A DNA stretch of 6,999 nucleotides from Nitrososphaerota archaeon (lineage in GTDB: Archaea; Thermoproteota; Nitrososphaeria; Nitrososphaerales; JACQRY01). Below the pieces are notes generated by a model, which was not told the DNA's origin, ran no database searches, and saw only the letters and a program-made list of their open reading frames with translations. Shown piece by piece: positions 1 through 6,364 of the stretch (positions are counted from its first letter, which is position 1; each line of letters opens with the position of its first letter). The stretch covers positions 1 through 6,999 of the forward strand of contig JACQRY010000174.1 in the NCBI GenBank assembly GCA_016206275.1, in the 5' to 3' direction. A program made the position numbers and the translations under genes.

Positions 1-762
1 GGTTTTCACAGTCTCTTGACAGTTCTTTGGGTCTCCCGGCCCGTTGCTTACAACAATTCCGTCAGGATCATGGGACAGGATTTTGTCCGCATCTAGATTA
101 TATGGGAGGCGGATGACGTTGAAGCCTCGTCTTACCAGTTGTCTTATGATGCCGTTTTTGGCGCCGCAGTCTATGAGGGCTACGGTTCTTTTTCCCTCCC
201 CATATGATAGGGGTGATGGGCAGCTTACTTCTTTGACGAGGTCTTGTTCATCGTAGGTCTTGGCTTTGCTTAGGGCTTTTTTCATTGATTCCAGGTCTAT
301 GGGTTCTTCTGAGACTTCGAGTATGCCCATCATGACTCCGTTGACTCTTAGTTTCTTGGTGAGTGCCCTTGTGTCTATGGATGTGATTCCGGGTATTTCT
401 TCTTCTCTGAGCCAAGAGTCAAAGTTTCTTGCTGACGCCCAGTGGCTTGGCGTGTCGCATAGTTCGTGGATTATTGCAGCTGAGGTTTGGATGCGGTCTG
501 ACTCGAAGTGCGTAGGTAGGTTGTACTCGTCTTTATCTGAATATGGGGGGACGCCGTAGTTCCCTATCAAAGGATAGGTGAAGGTGAGCAATTGCCCCCT
601 GTATGAGGGATCCGTGAGGGCTTCCGTGTAGCCCACCATGCCTGTGTTGAAGACTACTTCTCCAATGGTCCTTTTGGGATATCCGAATCCTTGGCCGTGA
701 AAAACGGTGCCGTCTTGGAGAAGGAGGGCCGCGTGATAGGGTTTCTGTTTGGCCGCATTCAA
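1..762 (-). CDS. carA: Carbamoyl-phosphate synthase small (glutaminase) subunit, 3' part cut by the window edge
   Basis: CarA hydrolyses glutamine and passes ammonia to CarB for carbamoyl phosphate, the precursor of pyrimidines and arginine; it acts in the cytoplasm. The frame is open from 762 to position 1, giving 254 residues of a family usually about 350-380 long. Seen in order: LLLQDGTVFHGQGFG near residues 13-27, EVVFNTGMVGYTEALTDPSY at 35-54 and QLLTFTYPLIGNYG at 57-70, all hallmarks of the small-subunit N-terminal domain. The class I glutamine amidotransferase domain then begins with KRTVALIDCGAKNG at 191-204 and GIVVSNGPGDP at 235-245. The catalytic Cys and His-Glu lie outside the window. 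The start is TTG at 762: an in-frame TAA lies at 771-769 and no ATG or GTG lies between it and the conserved N-terminus. No frameshift is seen. The gene has its own TATA-like box and diverges from nothing obvious. Confidence 0.96.
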   Translation of the reverse strand, partial: MNAAKQKPYHAALLLQDGTVFHGQGFGYPKRTIGEVVFNTGMVGYTEALTDPSYRGQLLTFTYPLIGNYGVPPYSDKDEYNLPTHFESDRIQTSAAIIHELCDTPSHWASARNFDSWLREEEIPGITSIDTRALTKKLRVNGVMMGILEVSEEPIDLESMKKALSKAKTYDEQDLVKEVSCPSPLSYGEGKRTVALIDCGAKNGIIRQLVRRGFNVIRLPYNLDADKILSHDPDGIVVSNGPGDPKNCQETVKT

Positions 763-1091
763 GGACTCTTATTTGCCCTCTACGCGTTTTTTGCTAGATT
801 ATTTAAGGCTGATGCTAAATGTCTACTGCTTGCGCTGGTGTGCGATGTCCAGGTCTATGGAGAATTTATAGACGTATGAACACTTGTGCTTCCGACAAGG
901 TATCCTCGTCTAGCCCTATGTTACAGACCTCTTGGAGGCATGGAGGAACAACTATTCTATGCAGATTGATGAACAGAACCAAAATAATCCATATCATGTT
1001 CAACGACATTGGCGGCGAAAGACGGCGCGTGCAGCAGACAGAATAACTAGAATTCCAAGTATCAATGTAAGGCAAATGGGATTAAGCTGGA
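763..1091. other. Intergenic region with no supported gene
   Basis: This is about 330 bases between the carA start and the stop of the DUF72 gene. The left end holds the carA promoter. Short open frames exist on both strands (for example 866-1075 minus and 819-1046 plus), but they overlap each other, lack ribosome binding sites, and encode low-complexity Ser/Arg/Cys-rich peptides unlike any family I recognise. I see no tRNA-like cloverleaf, no tandem repeats and no clear U-rich terminator for the DUF72 gene. It could be a decayed gene or an unrecognised RNA. Confidence 0.5.
799..808 (-). promoter_or_regulatory. TATA-like promoter element of carA
   Basis: On the minus strand this reads CCTTAAATAA, a good archaeal TATA-like box, about 40 bases upstream of the TTG start at 762. 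With the usual spacing of about 25 bases from box to transcription start, the mRNA would begin near 775-780 and have a very short leader. A GAGGG at 780-776 lies about 13 bases before the start, so ribosome-binding-site support is weak. The assignment rests on sequence and spacing only. Confidence 0.5.
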
Positions 1092-1907
1092 TTATTTCTG
1101 CGTGAAGTCGAATAGTGTTTGCTGAGAGCCCAAGTTGAGTTTCTTGAAGTCGATTTCCTGTAAGCCCATCAACTTTCTGAACGAGTTCACTGACCCAGGG
1201 CCGAATCCTTCAAACCTGTTGTTGAAGAAGATGTATGCGGATCGTACTGAATTTAGCTGATCTTGCACCCGCTTCGCCCATTTTGCTTTTTGCTCCTCTA
1301 GGTCTCTTCTCACCTCGCCCAGTTTACCCTCGGGAATGTCTCGTTCGCCTATGAACCGCAGGTAGACCCAATCTGTGGTGGTGACAGCAGGATTTGTGGC
1401 GGTGGGGATCTCGCTCCAAGCTAGGGTAATCTTGCTTGATTTCAGAAGCTCATATGTTTCTTTCCTAAACCATGAGTCATCCCTGAATTCCATGGCGTAC
1501 TTGAACCGTGAGTCAAGGGTGGGAATGATCCTGCCCAGCTTCTCTATTCCTTCAGCGAAGGTGAAACCAGGGGGAAATTGGAAGACAAATGCGCCCAACT
1601 TGTTGACCATAGGCTCGAAAACTCGGTACATGTACTCCAAGTCCTTGCCGCAGTCGTGCAGTCTTTTCTCTGCTGTTATGCGTCTGTGAACTTTTGCGGT
1701 GAAGATGAAATCGTCAGGCGTTTCTTCCGCCCACTGTTTCACTGTTTCCCTTGTCGGAAACCTGTAGAACGAGTTGTCGATCTCAACTATGTTGAAGATC
1801 TTCGAGTATGTCTTCAGATAGTCTGAGGGCTTGGTGAAGCGGGGGTAAAATCCTCCTACCCAGAAGTCGTATACCCAACCTGACGTGCCTATGCGTAGGT
1901 CGACCAA
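1092..1907 (-). CDS. DUF72 (YecE-like) TIM-barrel protein with a C-terminal PIP-box-like tail
   Basis: A 271-residue DUF72 family protein (COG1801, YecE), cytoplasmic, with a TIM-barrel fold. The family's reaction is not established, though the fold invites comparison with sugar isomerases and endonuclease IV-like barrels. Motifs in order: RIGTSGWVYDFW near 5-16, VEIDNSFYRFP at about 41-51, LGAFVFQFPPGF around 104-115, YAMEFRDDSWF around 137-147, WVYLRFIGE near 180-188 and SAYIFFNNRFEGFGP around 223-237. Length is normal for the family. The start is TTG at 1907, the only standard start between an in-frame TAA upstream and the conserved N-terminus; no clear Shine-Dalgarno precedes it. The gene begins 10 bases after the stop of the PD-(D/E)xK-like gene, so the two are probably co-transcribed and perhaps translationally coupled. 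The last ten residues, QQTLFDFTQK, lie beyond the barrel and match the PCNA-interacting pattern QxxLxxF, which suggests a role at DNA. The family call is firm; the PCNA link is inference. Confidence 0.92.
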   Translation of the reverse strand: MVDLRIGTSGWVYDFWVGGFYPRFTKPSDYLKTYSKIFNIVEIDNSFYRFPTRETVKQWAEETPDDFIFTAKVHRRITAEKRLHDCGKDLEYMYRVFEPMVNKLGAFVFQFPPGFTFAEGIEKLGRIIPTLDSRFKYAMEFRDDSWFRKETYELLKSSKITLAWSEIPTATNPAVTTTDWVYLRFIGERDIPEGKLGEVRRDLEEQKAKWAKRVQDQLNSVRSAYIFFNNRFEGFGPGSVNSFRKLMGLQEIDFKKLNLGSQQTLFDFTQK

Positions 1908-1917
1908 CGGAATCGTA

Positions 1918-2400
1918 TTACGATGATACAGGTTTTATGCTTATCTCGCGAATGTCTGATAGACATGGAAGCATTGTATCTGTTTCGCCTAGTCGCTGAT
2001 TAATAATCCAGATCTCCCACCGCTCCCTAATCTTTGTGTCAAGATTTCTTAGCGTGCCTGTGGGGATCGCGAGTATCATTCTGCTCCGTGTCTCTTTTGC
2101 CAGTCTTGATTGAACTGAAATGGATAGGTAGTTCTTACTGAGAATCCTTTTCATCCGAGGCTTTGTTTCACATTCGACGAACGCATATTCATCGGCACCT
2201 TCTACACTTCTCACTCCGAAGATGTCTGGTCTGTAACTGAACCAACTCAAATATTGTATAGGAGAGTACTCTGGTTCAGGATAAATCGTATAGCTATTCT
2301 CTCTCAATGTTCTCATCGATACTGCTTTGAGGATCCTGTGAAGATAAGATTCGGCCACCCTGCAAGATCCATAGCTGATTTGATAATCTGCATTGTGCAA
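1918..2400 (-). CDS. Hypothetical protein with a putative PD-(D/E)xK nuclease-like core
   Basis: A 160-residue protein with no firm family name. It reads like a small restriction-endonuclease-fold protein. An N-terminal helical part (residues 14-35) leads to a Tyr/Pro-rich strand, then YRPDIFG at 56-62, then EYAFVECETKP at 71-81, then RMILAIPTG at 107-115. The order P-D59 ... E78-T-K80 fits the PD-(D/E)xK catalytic signature, with the ExK at the end of a hydrophobic strand, and the ILAIP strand fits the next core strand. The start is TTG at 2400, preceded by GGTGA at 2412-2408 with 7-base spacing; an in-frame TAG lies just upstream at about 2427-2425, so no longer form is possible. It is the first gene of a pair with the DUF72 gene and diverges from the RadA-like/PolB2 operon. 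Nuclease activity is inferred from the motif; a catalytically inactive nucleic-acid-binding relative is an alternative. Confidence 0.72.
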   Translation of the reverse strand: MHNADYQISYGSCRVAESYLHRILKAVSMRTLRENSYTIYPEPEYSPIQYLSWFSYRPDIFGVRSVEGADEYAFVECETKPRMKRILSKNYLSISVQSRLAKETRSRMILAIPTGTLRNLDTKIRERWEIWIINQRLGETDTMLPCLSDIREISIKPVSS

Positions 2401-2495
2401 CTGAAGTTCACCAATGGTCAGCTACCTTTTGTCGCTGAAACAATTAGGTCGCGGGGTAGATTAAGCACAAAGTTTCCCAATCTGAGGTGATTTGC
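2401..2495. promoter_or_regulatory. Divergent promoter region between the nuclease-like/DUF72 pair and the PolB2 operon
   Basis: These 95 bases must carry the start signals of both divergent units. No strong TATA box is visible on either strand. The best plus-strand candidate is GAAACAATTA at 2437-2446 (BRE-like purines plus an AT-rich core), about 50 bases before the RadA-like start. The same AATT core reads CCTAATTG on the minus strand, about 45 bases before the TTG at 2400. The lack of a consensus box would fit a weak, activator-dependent promoter, but this is not shown by the sequence. Confidence 0.35.
2484..2491 (+). promoter_or_regulatory. Strong Shine-Dalgarno that fixes the start of the RadA-like gene
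   Basis: GAGGTGAT is an eight-base match to the complement of the archaeal 16S rRNA 3' tail (anti-SD AUCACCUCC), ending 4 bases before ATG at 2496. A GTG at 2487 in the same frame lies inside this element, so it is best read as part of the ribosome binding site and not as the start codon. Confidence 0.75.
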
Positions 2496-3506
2496 ATGAC
2501 GGAACAGCGTCCGCTACTTCTAACAGGAGATGACTTGACGGGTATCGTCGGTGAATCTGTATATAGAACAGAGTTCTTCGTCAGCCATTGCAAAGCATGC
2601 TTCCAAACCCTTGTCATCAGCAAGAGACCACTTACGGACAGCCAGATTGAGACCGTAACCGAATTGAGATGCCCGGCGTGCAGTGAACCGCTCTCTCAAA
2701 ACTTAGCTTGCAGGTCCGTTCAAGCACAGTTTGACACGCCGATCTGGAAACACCCTGCAATAATTTTTAGACAGGAGAAACCTAAACATCGAGCAAGGTT
2801 TACTTCGGCATCTTTACTGTTCGGATTATCTTCGAGTATAAGTTTCGTAGATGCTCTTATTGGAGGACTGAAGCATGATACTATAGCCTTAATCAAAGGT
2901 TCCAAACTTCCATTGCTGATTGCAGAACGGTACTGTGTGCGAGTACAGCTGTCTGAACAGTTGGGAGGGTTCGACGGTAGGGATCTATTTATTGACGGTG
3001 GCAACAGTTTCGACAGCTATCTTTTCACTTCAATGGTTCGCGAATACAGTCCTAACTTTAACAGAGCGCTGAACAGGATAATCATTTCACGGGCTTTCAC
3101 GCCCTACGAGCTTCTGCAACTGGTAGAGAAAGATTCGGAGCGGGCTTTCGAGGACTATAATCCACAGCTCCTCGTAATATCAGACATATTCAATCTCTTC
3201 AACCATGATATTGAGGAAGATGAGGCCAAGAAGATCGTTCTCAAGCTTGGCTACACTATTCGCAAAATAAGTCAGAAACGACGCGTGCCGATAGTCTTAA
3301 CATGCACAACTAGATCCGATTATCTCGAATATCTATTCAGGGAATACTGTAATGTTGAAGCGGAGTTCATCCAAGAGGAGCATCAAATCACATCCAAACT
3401 GATCAAACACCCGTCAAAACAACCCACAGAAATCGTGCAGGAATTCAGCAAGCACACATACAACCAGAAGCTCCTAGCTCCGTTAAGGATGATGCAACAT
3501 GGGTAG
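2496..3506 (+). CDS. Zinc-ribbon RadA/RecA-superfamily protein with degenerate ATPase motifs, PolB2-associated
   Basis: A 336-residue protein. Residues 32-62 carry a four-Cys zinc-ribbon pattern (C32xxC35 ... C59xxC62). From about 118 onward it follows the RadA core: FVDALIGG at 117-124 (RadA LD.LLGGG), VQLSEQLGGFDGRDLFIDG at 150-168 (RadA QLP.E.GGL.G..IYIDTE), IISRAFTPYELLQLVEK at 196-212 (RadA ARAF....Q..LVEK) and PQLLVISDIFNLF at 223-235 (Walker B region). The ATPase motifs are lost. The P-loop region reads KGSKLPLLIA (134-143) without GK[ST], the Glu of IDTE is Gly (IDGG, 166-169), and the Walker B Asp position holds Ser229. It is therefore probably a non-hydrolysing RecA-fold scaffold or loader rather than a recombinase. 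It is the first gene of the PolB2 operon and overlaps the next gene by 8 bases. The start is ATG at 2496, set by the Shine-Dalgarno at 2484-2491. Family membership is firm; the role with PolB2 is inferred from context. Confidence 0.85.
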   Translation: MTEQRPLLLTGDDLTGIVGESVYRTEFFVSHCKACFQTLVISKRPLTDSQIETVTELRCPACSEPLSQNLACRSVQAQFDTPIWKHPAIIFRQEKPKHRARFTSASLLFGLSSSISFVDALIGGLKHDTIALIKGSKLPLLIAERYCVRVQLSEQLGGFDGRDLFIDGGNSFDSYLFTSMVREYSPNFNRALNRIIISRAFTPYELLQLVEKDSERAFEDYNPQLLVISDIFNLFNHDIEEDEAKKIVLKLGYTIRKISQKRRVPIVLTCTTRSDYLEYLFREYCNVEAEFIQEEHQITSKLIKHPSKQPTEIVQEFSKHTYNQKLLAPLRMMQHG

Positions 3507-3771
3507 AACCATACCCTCATTCAGAATAGCTTTAGAACAAGAGATAGAAACGTGGAAGCATTACAAAAAAGCGTTGAGCAAGGGCTCAAGAAGAAATCTG
3601 GAAGAACTTTTCAACGCCGCCAGAAACTACTGCTCCGCAGCATCAAACGCTGTCAGGCCCATTCGCTTCCAAGGCATGTTCATGGCAATTGTGGCAGAAC
3701 ATGGGATGCGACTAGCTAACATTGCGAATGAAACCGAGAAGATGAGGCTGGAGATACATGCAAGAGACTGA
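3499..3771 (+). CDS. Small helical protein, PolB2 operon, paralogue 1
   Basis: A 90-residue protein of unknown function, predicted mostly alpha-helical from its heptad-like hydrophobic pattern, with no signal peptide or membrane segment. It opens with a conserved-looking EIETWKHYKKAL segment (residues 14-25) and ends in a charged helix (ETEKMRLEI, 79-87). It aligns without gaps over 76 residues to the next gene product, with 14 identities and many conservative pairs, so the two look like tandem duplicates. ATG at 3499 overlaps the RadA-like gene by 8 bases (ATGGGTAG), with GGATGAT just upstream, pointing to translational coupling. Context suggests an adaptor or regulatory subunit for the RadA-like/PolB2 pair; nothing in the sequence shows catalysis. 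I do not recognise a named family. Confidence 0.8.
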   Translation: MGRTIPSFRIALEQEIETWKHYKKALSKGSRRNLEELFNAARNYCSAASNAVRPIRFQGMFMAIVAEHGMRLANIANETEKMRLEIHARD

Positions 3772-4048
3772 CATGCAGCAGACCATCAACCTCCTGAAGG
3801 ACGAGATAGAGAGCTGGAGGCCTTTCGTCGACGCTCTGCGAGCAGAGGACAGAGAGATAATGCGTAACCTGATAGATAGATGCTGGAGATTCGTCGTCGC
3901 AATTGAATCATCGAAGAAGCAGTTTCTTGCCGAACCTTTCTTCCTCACAGTCCTGCTGATACAGGCGGAGCAGATCAAGTGGCTGGAATCCGATGTGAAG
4001 CGGTTGAGGGAAGAGATTGCTGCATGGAAGTCGCAGGATGGATCCTAG
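3758..4048 (+). CDS. Small helical protein, PolB2 operon, paralogue 2
   Basis: A 96-residue protein of unknown function, helical and soluble. DEIESWRPFVDAL (residues 15-27) corresponds to the EIETW...AL segment of the preceding gene product, and the C-terminal LESDVKRLREEIAAW (about 76-90) looks like a short coiled coil. ATG at 3758 overlaps the preceding gene by 14 bases and follows GGAG at 3750-3753; an in-frame ATG at 3773, one base after that gene's stop, is an alternative giving 91 residues. The 3' end overlaps PolB2 by 25 bases. The unbroken overlaps imply that all four operon proteins are made together. A homo- or heteromeric complex with paralogue 1 is plausible but inferred. Confidence 0.8.
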   Translation: MQETDMQQTINLLKDEIESWRPFVDALRAEDREIMRNLIDRCWRFVVAIESSKKQFLAEPFFLTVLLIQAEQIKWLESDVKRLREEIAAWKSQDGS

Positions 4049-6306
4049 ACGTCTACCCCGGCTTCGAAGAGGAGATGGTGGTATGGATAAAGAAGGCAGA
4101 CGGAGAAACGGTTCGCCTAACGGACAGCTGGCATAACGCCATCTATGTTTCAGCCGATCATAAATACGATCTTGAGTGGTTGTTAGAGAAGAAGCATATT
4201 CAGTCATATATTCATTCAGCATACTTTGTCAAGAAGCGCGAGCATGTGTTTGACTATGAGGAGCGTGAGGTTCTCAAACTCGTTCTCAGAAGGGCGGGTG
4301 AGGCTGAGCAACTAGCGAAGACGGTGGAGCGTTCAGCAGAGTTTGGATATTACCGAATATACAACGCCGATTTGCTGCCAGCACAGGCATACTTCATAGA
4401 GAAAGACCTCTTTCCTCTGGCGAAAGTCATAGCAGAGAAAGTTGGAGACGTTATTCGATGGAAGATACTTGACTCCGTGAAGGAAGAAGACTATGAACTT
4501 CCACCGCTACGCAAGGTGACACTGCGAGTAGAAGTTGACGGCAAACCCATTCCAAAATTCACCGACCCGATTAAGTCAATCACGGTTTTCCATGACGATA
4601 ATACAGTTGTCATTAAAGACGGAGTTGAGAGCGAGAAGATCTTCAAGCTCGTAGACACTGTCAGAGAGTTAGACCCAGACCTCCTGCTCATCGAGAAGGG
4701 CGACGAATTTACCACCCACTATCTTGCTGAGAGAGCATATGCCAACAATATTCTTGATAAACTGATTCTAAGCAGGGATCCTGTCCCACTCAGGCGACTG
4801 GAGAAGAAGGGCACATCCTACTTTGCTTACGGCAGAATCCTTCACACACCGGCATCACACAAACTCTACGGAAGGATCAATCTTGACGCTCGCAGACACT
4901 TCGTCTTCGAGCAGAGTGGGTTATACGGGTTGTTCGAAGTTGCTAGGCTTTGCAGGATGCCTCTACACAAGGGGAGTAGGGCGTCAATCGGAAAATGTCT
5001 GAGTGGCCTTCAGTTTTACATTGCTTGCAAAGATAATCTGTTGATACCTTGGAAGCCTACTAGGGCTGAGGTTTTCAAGACTGCTGCTACGCTTCTAATT
5101 GGAGATAGGGGAGGCTTCATCTTCGAGCCTAGGGTAGGTGTACATGAGCATGTTGGTGAACTTGATTTCGCGTCGCTTTATCCTGCCATCATGGTGAAGT
5201 ACAACATAAGCGCTGAGACAGTGCTCTGCAAATGCTGCCGTGCATCTGGGCGTCGCGTACCGGACGTTGATTATAACACATGTATTAAGCGTGAAGGCAT
5301 CATTCCTCGGAGCCTAGGACTGATACTCGAAAAAAGGGAGGACTACAAGAAGAAAAGGAATCTGACTGATAACCCTGATCTGAAGAGAAGATATGCGGAA
5401 AGGGTTGACGCCCTCAAAGGTATACTTGTGTGCAGTTTTGGCTATCTGAGTTACAGGAATGCCAAGTTCGGGTTAATCGACTGTCACATTGCGGTGTGCG
5501 CCTATGCTAGGCAGATACTGCTCGCCGCATCTAAGATCGCGGAGAGGAGAGGGTTCGAAGTTGTGCACGGTATTGTAGACTCCATATGGGTGAAGAAGCC
5601 CAAGGCGAAAATAGAGGACTTCAAAGCGTTAGCCGAGGAAATTGAACAGGAGATAGGTCTACCCATTTCTTTTGAAGGTATTTACAGGTGGATCGCGTTT
5701 CTGCCCAGCAGAATGCATGAAGATGTTCCAGTTTTAAACAGATACTTTGGCGTGTTCGAGGACGGCACTTTAAAGATAAGGGGTATAGAGACGAGGAGAA
5801 GAGACACGGTAAAGCTCGTCGAGGATTGTCAGAACGAGATTCTCAACTTGCTCAGTTCGATGGATACAGCGGATGCCGTTAGAGACTGCATGCCTAATGT
5901 GCTCCAGATCCTTGATTCTTACGCCGAATCGGTAAGAAGTGGAAAACTGCCTGTCACAGACCTTATCGTCACGACAAAGCTCACAAAAAACTTCAACGAA
6001 TATGTGAGCAGCCTACCCCAGGTGGCTGCGATAAGGCAACTAGCAGAAGAAGGGTTAGAACTAAGGGCTGGACAATCTGTCTCATACATCATAACAAAGT
6101 TCGCTTCGAATGATCCGAAAGAAAAAGTCAGACCAATCCAGTTGGTAGATTCCTCTATCAGATATGACAGAGACAGGTATATCGAACTCCTGGTGAGAGG
6201 CGTTTCAACTATCCTCCAACCTTTCGGCTACGACGAAGAGAAATTACTAGACCTTGTTAACCGAACAAGGGACGGAGACTTGGCAATGAATCGGTTGAAC
6301 ACTTAG
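4024..6306 (+). CDS. polB2: Archaeal family B DNA polymerase, divergent PolB2 type, exonuclease motifs degenerate
   Basis: A 760-residue family B DNA polymerase; PolB1/PolB3 replicative enzymes usually run about 770-900. Residues 1-170 form the N-terminal domain (GWILDVYPG near the start). In the exonuclease domain, Exo I reads FHDD (189-192) in place of FDIE, Exo II reads DEFT (227-230) with the FD aspartate lost, and Exo III reads YGLFE (301-305) in place of YxxxD, so proofreading is probably absent. Polymerase motif A, ELDFASLYPAIM, is intact with D381. Motif B keeps K465 but reads ALKGILVCSFGYL where NSxYG is usual. Motif C is HGIVDS (515-520) in place of YGDTDS, keeping D519 but losing the first Asp. 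The thumb has IRGIETRRRDTVKL. The start is taken as ATG 4024 (MEVAGWILDVYP), a 25-base overlap with the upstream gene and GAGG about 14 bases upstream; GTG 3979 would add 15 residues of no family character. PolB2 enzymes have been linked to damage tolerance in Sulfolobales. It is the last gene of the operon. Confidence 0.93.
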   Translation: MEVAGWILDVYPGFEEEMVVWIKKADGETVRLTDSWHNAIYVSADHKYDLEWLLEKKHIQSYIHSAYFVKKREHVFDYEEREVLKLVLRRAGEAEQLAKTVERSAEFGYYRIYNADLLPAQAYFIEKDLFPLAKVIAEKVGDVIRWKILDSVKEEDYELPPLRKVTLRVEVDGKPIPKFTDPIKSITVFHDDNTVVIKDGVESEKIFKLVDTVRELDPDLLLIEKGDEFTTHYLAERAYANNILDKLILSRDPVPLRRLEKKGTSYFAYGRILHTPASHKLYGRINLDARRHFVFEQSGLYGLFEVARLCRMPLHKGSRASIGKCLSGLQFYIACKDNLLIPWKPTRAEVFKTAATLLIGDRGGFIFEPRVGVHEHVGELDFASLYPAIMVKYNISAETVLCKCCRASGRRVPDVDYNTCIKREGIIPRSLGLILEKREDYKKKRNLTDNPDLKRRYAERVDALKGILVCSFGYLSYRNAKFGLIDCHIAVCAYARQILLAASKIAERRGFEVVHGIVDSIWVKKPKAKIEDFKALAEEIEQEIGLPISFEGIYRWIAFLPSRMHEDVPVLNRYFGVFEDGTLKIRGIETRRRDTVKLVEDCQNEILNLLSSMDTADAVRDCMPNVLQILDSYAESVRSGKLPVTDLIVTTKLTKNFNEYVSSLPQVAAIRQLAEEGLELRAGQSVSYIITKFASNDPKEKVRPIQLVDSSIRYDRDRYIELLVRGVSTILQPFGYDEEKLLDLVNRTRDGDLAMNRLNT

Positions 6307-6352
6307 GCGAGTCGTGGAAAGGACAAGACAGGAAAATAGGTTGACGCATAAG

Positions 6353-6364
6353 CTTATTTATTTA
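6353..6364 (+). promoter_or_regulatory. TATA-like box of the winged-helix regulator gene
   Basis: CTTATTTATTTA lies about 55 bases before the GTG at 6415. At normal archaeal spacing, transcription would start near 6378-6385, leaving a leader of about 30 bases that contains the ribosome binding site. It separates this gene from the PolB2 operon. The same T-rich stretch (6353-6375) could also help terminate the operon transcript. Confidence 0.5.

Noticed and set aside
44..559. Plus-strand frames opposite carA
   Set aside because: The minus strand encodes an unbroken, well-conserved CarA; these are shadows.
960..1020. TTGATGA resembling a C box of a C/D guide RNA
   Set aside because: No D box (CTGA) at suitable distance and no C'/D' pair.
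866..1075. Minus-strand 69-codon frame in the carA/DUF72 gap, and an overlapping plus-strand frame 819-1046
   Set aside because: They overlap on opposite strands, have no ribosome binding site and no family-like composition; probably chance frames.
1016..1120. Minus-strand hydrophobic stretch just after the DUF72 stop, reading LTLILGILVILSAARAVF in another frame
   Set aside because: It looks like a membrane segment followed by a basic tail, but the only standard start is an internal TTG without a ribosome binding site, leaving about 21 residues. Not supportable as a gene.
2471..2476. AGTTTC, matching the ANTTTC hexamer reported for damage-induced promoters of Sulfolobales
   Set aside because: A single match to a five-fixed-base motif in 95 bases is expected by chance often enough, and the organism is probably not a member of that order.
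3979..4023. GTG-started longer form of PolB2
   Set aside because: The extra 15 residues are Cys/charged, unlike the family, and would deepen the overlap to 70 bases; ATG 4024 gives the typical N-terminus.
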